Part shown: positions 33,301-41,943 of the stretch, piece by piece
Layout of the letters: each line of letters starts with the position of its first letter
How positions within the stretch are numbered: position 1 is the stretch's first letter
Assembly: GCA_014526335.1 (NCBI GenBank)
Contig: JACTAT010000041.1
Coordinates: 522,420 to 586,419 of the forward strand
Origin: Chrysaora quinquecirrha
Lineage: Eukaryota > Cnidaria > Scyphozoa > Semaeostomeae > Pelagiidae
Reading direction: 5' to 3'
Length of the DNA stretch: 64,000 nucleotides
The notes under the pieces: generated by a model
What the model was told of the DNA's origin: nothing
Database searches by the model: none
The model's input: only the letters and a program-made list of their open reading frames with translations
Program-made: the position numbers and the translations under genes

Positions 33301-35770
33301 GACAGTTTCTGATATTTGCCCTGCTTTGGGGGCTACTTGATGAACATTTGCGGATGATACCCTTCCTATGGGGTTATGTTTTCGAACTCTTGCCATTGTT
33401 ATGGGTCCCCCGTCCAGATTCTCAGAGGCTCATCTATACCAACCCCATGTAGGAGCTACCCCCGTCGGTGTTGGACAACCTTTATGCAGAGAGAGTAGTC
33501 AAGCATTTCTACCTGCATTGCGGCGATGTTGCATTTTTTGAAGATAGCAGTTTGTAAGAAAACAGCTTTAACTATTTCCAAGGTAAAATAAGAGTAGCTA
33601 CCAGGGCATCTTTTAACGTACTAAGTGATGTTTGGTTTGGTCTTTGCGAAATAATATTCTTTTCTGGTAAACGGAATAACTACTGTACACTGTATTTTAT
33701 TTAAAAGGTCTTATTACCAAAGAACGAAGTTTTTTAATCTTCCTTCCCTACCGCATTATGTATCCCTCATGGATGATTTATTTGAAAATGACCAATTTAA
33801 GCCAATCTACAGGCTTGAATTTCAAAAAAATTTCTGCAGCATCCCAAAGGAGCCTTCTGGAATAAATTCTCCTCGATGATTCGGCGGTCTACTATACAAA
33901 ATTACAATTAAGTTGATGTGGCAAAGTGGAAAAGACCTCATCTCACAATTTTAAGGACAGAGTTGTGTCAGCTGTAAGATACAATATTATCAATGGTTGC
34001 TTGCATTCTAAGCCAATGTAGAGGTGTGGTTATCAACAGTTTTCCTGGGGAGCATGCCCCCTGGACTCCCTAGAATAGTGCTTTGCAGGTACCTCTTGTA
34101 ATTAGGTACAAAACTGCATCATTGGCTAAAAAAAGGAGTAGACAGGTATTCCTTGAGAGTACACAAAACGTGCATCAAAGGTGCTGCTAGTAGTAAAGAT
34201 GTATGTCAAGCGGTTAGTGCAAGTTTCATGCAGCCGCATATTCATGGGTCCCGGGCCCCATGGAATTTCGCCCCACTAGTCGTAAATCCTAAAAGATGCC
34301 CTGGTAGCTACCTAAAATTGTTCTCTATTTTATCTTGCTATTTCCCAATGAACCAGTCACAGCCCCAAAGAAACAATAACTCATAGTTTTCCTTGTCTTT
34401 CTGCATAGGTAATGAAATATGATGATTTCCATGAACTAGGATCAGAGTCGGCTGTAAAGGTATTTATCATTTCTGTTTATAATTTTTATTTAATAGATGG
34501 AAACCTGTAGAAAATGTATAAGAATGAAGATTGGAATTGTTTCCAATAATTTCTTGTTTTAGATTTCGAAAGCTCAGTGCTATATTTTATGTCGGTAGTA
34601 AGTAGTCTGCAAATCTCAATGTTAAAAACAAAGTTTCGGAATATTGAAAAAGTACAAGGGTTGTATGTAAATTGCAACATGGAAACTGATTTCGTATGTT
34701 AAGCAAAAACATTTTCAGAATTTGTTGTTCGATGCTCAATTTACAGAGCACAGTTGAGGTTTGAGAATGGGCATTTGCCGGTTATCAAGTTTTGGTCGTG
34801 GAACCTCAGCACGCGCGCTAGCGTGCCCTGATTTTAACGGAAAAGGAAAGCAGCAGCCTTAAAAATGCAACCCAGTTTGACGGCCCCCTCAGAAATTTGC
34901 CATCAGCCGCACCGTCCCAAATCAGATCATCGCCATGCTTGTCTCTAAGACGGTCATGTTGCAACCATTCCGCGTTCGTCCTCGGGTACGGTCACTGAGG
35001 TTTGGTATACAGTATGAACTAATGTTTGTCTCTTCTGATCTGCGGCACACAGACCAGGGACAACTGGAGCGTTTCTGCTTGTGGAAAAGAGTCGAGTCCA
35101 AAAGCTTCAGCATCTAACTTACACTCCTGACATGGCTCGTTATGACTGCTTTATGTTCTATTTTGTCAAGTAAAACCACCATGGGATGCAAGGCGATACC
35201 TACAGTATGATATTGCAATGGGGGACTTCGGAGCACATATGGGGTATACCTTAGACAAAATGGTCTGGAATGCCGCAGACGTGATTCTAGGGCATGAAAA
35301 CGTGTTTACGGAATGCTGAAAAGTACCTTGAGGAGAAGCACCACAACACGTCAGTAAGGGTGCTTCTTGTAAAAGTCTATGCGGGGTTTTCCGGCAGCGT
35401 TTTTGTCCTAGATGCCGGCTGGGTGGAGAACGCCTACCTGGTCTGTAGATAATCCTCCCTCCCTTAATGTTTGCGTTGGACAAAGCACTAGAAATAAGTA
35501 CTCTTAAACTTCCGTTATTTCTGTACGCTTCATTATGCAAATTCATTTACGGGAAATTTTTTATATGAATAATTATAAAACCAGCAAAAGAATAAACAAC
35601 CCCTCGGAGATTTTCTGTTTTCGCAATTCGATTCTGAAGTTAATTCTAATTTTTACTCACAGGCGAAAGGAAAATATTGTCAGCAAGGTAAAAATTATGT
35701 TGTTCAAGATGGCGACATTATCTTCTTCAAATTCAATGCTGGTGCTGGACTTTCAGCTAAGAAAAAATAA
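18388..35770 (+). CDS. OLA1: Obg-like ATPase 1, complete 17-exon gene
   Basis: OLA1 is a cytosolic P-loop ATPase of the Obg/YchF family that associates with ribosomes and translation factors. Exons: 18388-18485, 19897-19967, 20529-20544, 21177-21236, 22966-23032, 23642-23702, 25257-25348, 26003-26029, 26640-26696, 26819-26899, 27895-27992, 29557-29638, 30401-30459, 31272-31368, 32366-32437, 34409-34459, 35663-35770. They add to 1,197 nt, 398 codons plus stop, close to the usual 396. The start MPPKKK is conserved. The P-loop GIPNVGKST lies at residues 28-36, DIAG at 92-95, and NLSE at 230-233 replaces the GTP-specific NKxD, as in ATP-using family members. The TGS domain occupies about 300-385. 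All introns are gt-ag; exon 4 uses an unusual AAG acceptor. Introns contain MITEs. Confidence 0.97.
19009..19329. mobile_element. TA-flanked MITE (copy A) in OLA1 intron 1
   Basis: Tips are CACATTTTTTTATAAGAAAC on the left and its inverted counterpart ending AAAACGTG on the right, flanked by TA on both sides. The interior repeats AGTTTCTTAA-like motifs. TA duplication and a CAC-start suggest a Tc1/mariner-type non-autonomous element. Confidence 0.75.
20000..20380. mobile_element. MITE with AATAAGCCCC repeats in OLA1 intron 2
   Basis: The left end TAAATCCTTGAATAAGGCCCC is matched in inverse by the right end GGGGCTTATTTGAGGATTTA. Extra copies of AATAAGCCCC lie just inside each end. No gene inside. 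Confidence 0.7.
21781..21820. repeat. CTAA tetranucleotide microsatellite
   Basis: About eight copies of CTAA with two interruptions. Confidence 0.85.
22138..22525. repeat. ATC microsatellite followed by CCACAACCACC minisatellite
   Basis: (ATC)n at 22138-22205 is followed at 22245-22520 by imperfect repeats of ACCACAACCACCCCT. The proline-rich open frame across it (22058-22771) follows from the repeat and lies inside OLA1 intron 4; it is not treated as a gene. Confidence 0.85.
24230..24597. mobile_element. TA-flanked MITE (copy B) in OLA1 intron 6
   Basis: Tips CACGTTTTTTCTTTTATAAG and the inverted end AAGAAAAAAACGTG are flanked by TA. It has the same end sequence as the copies at 19009, 61257 and 61964. 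The interior carries ACTTTCTTAA-type motifs. Confidence 0.8.
25362..25532. mobile_element. 171-bp fold-back MITE next to the intron 7 splice donor
   Basis: The ends TCTGCGCGCAGACCCAATTA and their inverse surround a short centre. A direct repeat AGTATTGCAT flanks it at 25352-25361 and 25533-25542, a probable 10-bp target duplication. The element sits 13 bases after the end of exon 7 and duplicated part of the donor region (AGTATTGCAT follows gta). Confidence 0.75.
29912..29934. repeat. Short interstitial telomere-type repeat
   Basis: Almost four CCCTAA units lie in OLA1 intron 12. The duplicate at about 45.8 kb lacks them. Confidence 0.8.
33174..33466. mobile_element. MITE candidate with GACGGGGGTA ends
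   Basis: GACGGGGGTAACTCCTA at the left end matches the inverse of TAGGAGCTACCCCCGTC at the right end, with one mismatch. It lies in OLA1 intron 15. No clear target duplication was found. Confidence 0.5.
33594..34312. mobile_element. MITE candidate with GTAGCTACCAGGGCATC ends
   Basis: GTAGCTACCAGGGCATCTTTTA at the left end is matched in inverse by TAAAAGATGCCCTGGTAGC at the right end, about 720 bp apart. It lies in OLA1 intron 15 and is present again in unit 2. Confidence 0.55.
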
Positions 35771-37159
35771 ACTTCATATTCACCAATTGTCTTTTTCTTT
35801 TAGAAATTTTATCATTTCTAAACACACAAGAACATGCACTTTCTTTTATATGAAGCTCCTCCCCTCTCATTCCATGCCTTCTATGCAAGCAAACTTTTTG
35901 CAAAGCACGCACTGTCTTTGTCAGGTGTTTGCCGAATTGAGTGCCGAGCGCCCATCTAATTGTCAACCTCCGAGAGGGGTTGCCTATTCAATGAGGTGAT
36001 CATTTGGAATTTGAAAACCATTTCACAAATCTCTTTCAGAACTGCAACCATCTGTTCTCGTTGATTGGTTACTATGGTTGCTTTGCAACAAATGGATTTC
36101 ACAATTATATGATCGCATGATGATCTTTCGCTGCGGTAACCCCCAGGACCCTTGATGTTATTGACTGGCCTTGAAAAAGAACTGCCTTTATAATAAGAAA
36201 CACGGGGCTGGGATATGTTGAAAAACATAGCAATATACTTCAGTTGTTTTGAGAAAGGTATTCACCATTCAAGACAATCCGTTAGGGTAGGGATGAGCAT
36301 GAGGTCGGTGTTTGCAGTAAGAATAACATAAGACTTTTCTGAAATTGTTTATGGGTGTCCTTTGAGATTGCCATATTGATTATTGGCTGGCTTGGTGTTC
36401 TGTGTCAAATTTTATTAGCCTTTCTTTTTTGTCGAACGTGAAGCACTTCAACACCCACTAAATCTCTGTTACATTGTTTTATGTGTGCGCCATCAAACTT
36501 GAAATAGAAACAAAATGAATTATGAAATACTTTGAAGTTGTGTGTACTATACCCACTGCATTAGTTTCATTTAATGCTGTTGGGGTCGAGGATGGGTTTG
36601 TGTGTCAAGGTCAGGACATTACTGGTTTGAAGCACAGTGCAGCCCATTTTGGCTTTTTTCACCTTTCAGCATTAAAATTGAAGGTCACGGGGTAGCCAAA
36701 TTTCTTGATTTGTTCAATGTTTTACGTTACATGAACTCTTTTTATGAAGAAAATACCTTATTTTTTGTTAAGCATCAATGTTTTTATTTTCAATTTTTCA
36801 AAAAGTTTCAATTTTTAGCCTAAATTGATTTAAATAATTCTTGATTTATACAGAAAGGCTGACTACGTCACACCTTCCATAGAAGAAATTAAAAAGAATA
36901 AAAATAAGAAACCGGCCGAATTACTCTTCTACTTCTTCTGGTGGCGGAAGGTTTTTTAGGTTTGAAGTAGCTGCCTGTGATCAACTTTGGTTTCTTTGGT
37001 GCCCCTAGTCAGGCTTGCAAATCTATGCGCCCAACTGTGGTGGCATTTTTTGCGCACTATCGTGGATACGCACTACTGTGGTGGGTTATATTGATTGCTG
37101 TGGTGGGTAATAATGCTTCTGTGGTGGGTTGTTATGCTTTCATTTCACTCATGGGCAAC
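35771..37159. other. Region between OLA1 and the reverse transcriptase remnant
   Basis: No gene is firmly supported. AATAAA overlaps the OLA1 stop codon (AAAAAATAA at 35762-35770). A lysine-rich open segment of about 34 codons (KADYVTPSIEEIKKNKNKK) near 36855-36960 follows a possible acceptor (tttatacag) and is kept in both duplicate units; it could be an alternative exon or chance. Confidence 0.35.
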
Positions 37160-38863
37160 CTAGAGGGATACCTTTGAGTATCTTGGAGCAAATGGGTTGA
37201 AAACCCTCACGTTGAAATACGCTCTTTGACCTCTAATCCACAACCATCTAGCAGCAATATCCGCTTTTGCGTTATCAGTTAAATTGGATTGGCGTGGTAG
37301 AATTTCTCCGCTCAAAGGTGTTAGAGAGGGCTCAAATTCAACGTTATGACAAATTTCTTTCAATGTCTCAGCCGTCAAATCTTTAATCTCATTGTGTCTT
37401 AAAGTAACAAATCCCCCTTTCTTGCAAGAAAGAGCATGTTCGACATTGAAATTCAATCCACAGATAGACTTTGATGGTAGTCGTGGCAAAGGTAAATTGT
37501 ACCTTAGTAAAAGGGCATCACGAAACGATCTTTTATCAAGAAGAAAGCCTTCTTTTTCTAACGGGAGAACAGATAACCACGATGAAGCACCAGTTTCAAG
37601 AGATGCCTCAAGACTTCTTTTCTTGGTCGAATCAACGATCTTTTGCTTAATCTCATCCAGATTGCTCTTGTGTCTCTGTTGTCTTTCCATCTTGATTCTG
37701 CTCTTTATTCTGTTCAGTTCCTGGTGATCAAGTCTGAGAAAACTTGCTTGATTAACGATAGATGTAACTGCTTGACATGTCAAGATTTTACAGTTCATTG
37801 AATTCAGCATCAGATACTTTCGTTTGATTTATTATGCCTAAACAACCATATTTGGGAAGCAAGGCAAACAGTTCTCTTTCAACGTCATGACATTTGTGAC
37901 CATCCAAAAGTGCTGGCAATAATTTGCTCCGTATAGCAATTTCGAGAGGATGTAGCAACTCTCCTATTTGTGAATCCGTTCTTATTAAATACGTGTAGCG
38001 ATTGCGTAAGCCATGTATCAAAGCTGCATGAGCTGCTTGTGGTTCAGTCTTAGCAATTATTGCCAATATCTCAATTTCATCCACCCACTCCCTTACTTTG
38101 CTCTCCGCGTAAGATATTCTAGAAGATTCATTCCCTACATATGCTCCTAGATGTCGTCGACCTTCTGTAGTAATTTGTATTTTTGTGTCCTGAAAAATTT
38201 CTGAGGCTTGTTCAAACGAGCATTCTTTTACAATCAACCATGACTTTTGCGGGTTGGCCTTGTAACCAATGAATGGGCCAAACGAAACAACGGAATCCCA
38301 CCAAACTTGTAAATTCTTTAGCTTTCCAGCTCCTGTCAGATCATCGATATATACAACATGCTTTATTTCCATTTGTTCAAAAGCATCATCATTACTTATG
38401 CTGTCATTTGAATCACTGTTCTGTAGGATTGCGCTCGTGAGTGGTAGAATCCCTAAGGCATAAATCCCCATAGCGATGGGATCACCTTGCGTTGTTCCTT
38501 CAGCGGATGCTATTTCTGCACCACCAGATACGAACAAGCGAGCGGGCCTTGCATAGCTATTCCAGACATACTCTGGGCACAGGGTCTTAATATTGTGTAG
38601 CAAGACTTGTCTGTTGATCGTGTTAAAGGCATTTGTCGCATCAACTTGTAAAATGCCATCGACTGTGTTAGTATTTAAGCGTTGCTGAATTGCATTAGAC
38701 TCGTTGACCAAAACTTCAATTCTCTGCTCCTTCAAAATTTTCATTCTTCTCGATAAAACGTCCTTGGAGTCTTTAGTTTTCATCTTGATCGATCGAAGTC
38801 CGTTGTCCAAAGTCCGAATGTAGCTTGTGAACGCGAAGTTCTATGCGAATGGTCAATCGAATT
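37160..38863 (-). mobile_element. LINE-like reverse transcriptase remnant, copy 1
   Basis: Two - strand frames, 37788-38810 and 37160-37810, overlap with a one-step frame change near 37790-37805. The first has RT motifs: LQVDATNAFNTINR (motif A), EGTTQGDPIAMG (motif B), VVYIDDLTGAGKL (catalytic YIDD), NPQKSWLIVKE and RRHLGAYVG. The second has CGLNFNVEHALSCKKGGFVTLRHNEIKD, a C-C-H-C-like knuckle followed by RHN, and then a segment (AKADIAARWLW...RAYFNVRV) resembling the restriction-like endonuclease of R2/CRE-type non-LTR elements. This class assignment is inference. The N-terminal fingers and the 3' end are missing, so the copy is dead. The frame change is shared with copy 2 and so predates the duplication. 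Confidence 0.75.
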
Positions 38864-38979
38864 TTGCTGTGCAGTTCGATTGATGGGATTAAGCCGTTCG
38901 ATGGAAGTTCCATAAATTACTGTTGCATGAACCACAGAAAGCCCAAACTGGAATATGTTGCATAAAAAGGACTAAAAAC

Positions 38980-39112
38980 GCAAGTAGCATGCTTTACATA
39001 AAACAGCATTCAACTGAATTGTATTGGCGTCACATTACGAGCATTTGCATTCTTTACGTCTTGAGATTCGTTTTCCAAGAATTTTCAGGTGATCCCGTGT
39101 CTTGTACGCTAA
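38980..39112. other. 133-bp segment present only in unit 1
   Basis: Compared with unit 2 (junction at about 55010), this stretch is extra. It is either a deletion in unit 2 or an insertion here. No gene seen. Confidence 0.7.
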
Positions 39113-39187
39113 ATTATAATTCGGAAGTTTTGTTTTTGTGACCATTCGACACATGCAATTTATTTTAATTATTATTTAATTTCATTA

Positions 39188-39240
39188 TAATTACCTCAAA
39201 TATTTCGCTGCCCATCGGCAGCCTCGTCAGTGAGTTAATT
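39188..39240 (-). ncRNA. Minimal type I hammerhead ribozyme of the Penelope-like element
   Basis: On the - strand the conserved core CUGACGA is followed by stem II (GCUGCC, loop GAUG, GGCAGC) and GAAA, then UAUU as a stem III of almost zero length, with cleavage expected after AUU. UGAG downstream pairs with CUCA upstream, and after one mismatch UAAUU pairs with AAUUA, forming stem I. Small hammerheads with nearly absent stem III are known in Penelope-like elements and act as dimers. Confidence 0.85.
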
Positions 39241-39262
39241 AATCGAATCAGAGTCGCGTCGG

Positions 39263-39841
39263 TTATAAACTGAGTTTGAAGGCGTTCGTTCTTCGTTCGA
39301 ACCGATTTCTGGGAATATTCGAATCACCCCACTCCTCCTTAGCATTCAATGCTGGCTTCTCCGCATGAATAAATATTGCCTCTGTTACTTGTCGCAACAT
39401 TGGGTCTTTCGGGCATGTTCTTAGTACTTTTACGGATGTATCCTGTTCTACAGAGTTATGTTTTTCAACCATGTGTTGCCAAAAGACAGACAAGTTTTCC
39501 TTTTTCTCTAACTTACTGGCATGTTTCTCATACCTTTCACCTAAACTACGTGCTGTTTCTCCAATGTAGCTCTCCTCGCATGCATCACATTGAATTTTGT
39601 AAACGACATCCCTGGTTTTGTAGTTTATAGATGGATTTGTTTTACACGAGTGGCATTCCGCATCTTCACAATTTGGTGTTTTAAATGGATCAGACTTTGT
39701 TATATGTCGTTTTAGTTGTTTTCCTGATTTCTCCACTATTTTGATTTTAAGCCCTGCTTCTTTCACAATCTTTCTGCATTCCTTTGCTATTTCGCTATCA
39801 GGTGTAGTGTCCACAAATAGAACAGTCTCAAAACCTCCTTT
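39263..39841 (-). CDS. GIY-YIG endonuclease domain of Penelope-like element (partial)
   Basis: The frame has CEDAECHSCKTN, then VVYKIQCDACEESYIGETAR (GIY-YIG core with Penelope-type cysteines), ERYEKHAS and a conserved C-terminal FIHAEKPALNAKEEWG. In Penelope-like elements this domain follows the reverse transcriptase and nicks target DNA. The reverse transcriptase is absent. The frame stays open to 39982, but the extra 47 N-terminal residues are antisense OLA1 intron sequence joined at 39842, not part of the protein. It ends at TGA-side stop 39263. Confidence 0.85.
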   Translation of the reverse strand, partial: KGGFETVLFVDTTPDSEIAKECRKIVKEAGLKIKIVEKSGKQLKRHITKSDPFKTPNCEDAECHSCKTNPSINYKTRDVVYKIQCDACEESYIGETARSLGERYEKHASKLEKKENLSVFWQHMVEKHNSVEQDTSVKVLRTCPKDPMLRQVTEAIFIHAEKPALNAKEEWGDSNIPRNRFERRTNAFKLSL

Positions 39842-40645
39842 TTCGCTATGCAACAAAATACTCCATCTCAAGGACTCAGTTGCATGATCTGAAATGGGTA
39901 TAAGCAATCTTAGTCGATTTTGTCGTGAGGTTATGTTCAAACATGCAACTGATAAATTCCAAATAAAGGAAAAAGGTGTCAAAAAATGTCTTTAAAATTG
40001 AAATTATCATGCGATTCTTTTTACTTTTTATGCTTGTTATGTTTTTGTTTTTATTAACAGGGCCTTGGCAATGCATTCTGTCACATATCAAAGCTTGTGA
40101 TGCAATTTTCACATGCTAAGTAGGTATTTTATGTAGCTAATTATTACTTTTGAATTTTTCTTCAATTGCTTCCCAATGGCTTGGTAGTAGTAAGAAGTGC
40201 AGAAATTGGATAAATAACTATATATTATGGAAGATACTCCATAACGCTATCAGAATACTGTATATTCAATGTTGTCTTATGCAGTTGCGAAAATCAAATC
40301 ATAATATTCGACTTTCATCCTTTTTGACGCAGCTCAAATAAAATTTTCTTGACGATTTTTCAATCGTGATTTACCTTAATATTAATTGTTTTGATTACTT
40401 GCTGACTTTTAGGACCTTTGTGACTGCTCGAAAAAAGTTTACTAAAATCTCCACCTTTCATCTTTCGTTGTTCCAGAAACTGTCTTTTATAACGTGCAGA
40501 GAACACACATCCAGAGAGTGAGAGAGTGTTGGGACGTTTTCTTTATTTCTACTGAACTCTACTGGGCTAAATTTTAAACACAATATTTTTAAAGTTGATA
40601 CAAGGAAATAAAGAGTAAATCCAACATACCGTATTAGGAAAGTTA

Positions 40646-41013
40646 CACGTTTTTTATTTTATAAGAAAGTTTTTTTGGGCCAGTATTGAAACTTTCTTAG
40701 ACTATTCATGTTTTCAGTGCCAAAACTTTCTTGTCACTTTCTTAGCAAAAATGTTGGATTGCAGTTTTTATGTATACAGGCACTGTATACATTGCACAAA
40801 TACCACGCTTTTCAAAGGAAATAATCATTAGACTCGTTTAATAGCAAGATGAGCGACTGAACAAAAGAGCGAAAATAACATACAGAACATTAGGAGTGAA
40901 AGTATGAAACAGAACTTTCTTAAGTTTCAAGAATCCAGCATTGAACTTTCTTAAATTTTAAGATGTTGAGCACTACTCTCTTATAAACCACTTTCTTATA
41001 AGAAAAAAACGTG
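40646..41013. mobile_element. TA-flanked MITE, duplicate of copy B
   Basis: Same element as 24230-24597, carried along by the duplication, with a few substitutions. Confidence 0.8.
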
Positions 41014-41775
41014 TAGCTAGGTAAAGATTATGAAGTTAGTTACCTATAAATAGCGCGAATAGTGTGAAAGAGTTGACAGACACACAGTGATGACAAATAA
41101 GGATATTGTGATCAGGAAAGGCCTAAATTTTACAATATTATCTTTTACATATTTTTGATTTTGCGAGTATTCGATATTCAAGATAAATATTTTACCGTGA
41201 AAACTGATGATGGCGAAACTTTTCACCCCGACCAGTAAAGGCCTTTATAAGATCTTAATCTGTAAAAACTCAATAAAAACAATAAGCGCTAGTGCAGTGA
41301 AACTAGACATACATTCTCTCGCTAAGTACGAATTCGGTATAGACTGGATATTTTGAAATTTGAAAACGGCACAGTTTTGTTCACTTGATTACGTTAATTA
41401 ATTTCTGATTAAATCTCAATGCCTTAAGCCACGGTTAGAAATTTTCGTTTTGTTTTCTGTTTTTGGAGTGCTCATTCTGCAAAGCGACATTTTTTTCTAC
41501 CCCTTTTTGCTCCTTCGCATATCTATATTTGCTTCTTCATAGCATAAGCAACAGGCATTTAGTTAATTTAGGTTAATTAGAATATTTTTCAAGACATCTT
41601 AACAGTGCGTGAAAATTGAAGACATCAAACAAATGGCAACATCTTTTTGACTGGGAACTTCTTTTCTCAGGAGCCTTTGATGATGAAGATGTGACACATG
41701 TTGATGGTGAGGTCAATCCAGTAAGAGATATATTAACTATTATGGATGAACTACGATTGAAAGTAAGTATTGCAT

Positions 41776-41943
41776 TAGTCTGCGCAGACAGAATTATTCA
41801 AGGAAGAAAGAGGTCTGAGACAGAGTAATGTTTATGAATTAATTAGATAATCATGAAATAAATTATGAAAGCCCGTAGCAAGGAATCATTCGAAGCTACG
41901 CAGACCCTTTCTTCCTTAGAATAATTGGGTCTGCGCGCAGGCT
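41776..41943. mobile_element. Fold-back MITE, duplicate copy
   Basis: Counterpart of 25362-25532. The left arm has small losses (TCTGCGCAGACAGAATTATT), so the hairpin is less perfect here. Confidence 0.7.

Larger units (their letters stand above)
23424..39242. repeat. Tandem duplication unit 1 (OLA1 3' part plus retroelement)
   Basis: Sequence from TCGCTATGCAACAAAATACT at 23424 to TGAGTTAATTAA ending at 39242 is repeated at 39843-55145 in the same orientation. The left breakpoint is in OLA1 intron 5. Identity looks about 99% over most of the length, with small indels. A patch at about 28.1-30.3 kb is far more diverged. Confidence 0.93.
39188..39842 (-). mobile_element. 5'-truncated Penelope-like element between the duplicate units
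   Basis: On the - strand the element starts abruptly at 39842, where it abuts OLA1 intron sequence, and contains the end of its reverse transcriptase-endonuclease ORF plus a 3' tail with a hammerhead motif. Truncation at the 5' end is usual for Penelope-like elements. It is the only segment of about 600 bp that separates the two tandem units. Confidence 0.8.

Noticed and set aside
35535..35999. 154-codon frame overlapping the last OLA1 exon, also at 51588-52052
   Set aside because: It is the OLA1 exon read in another frame plus downstream sequence.
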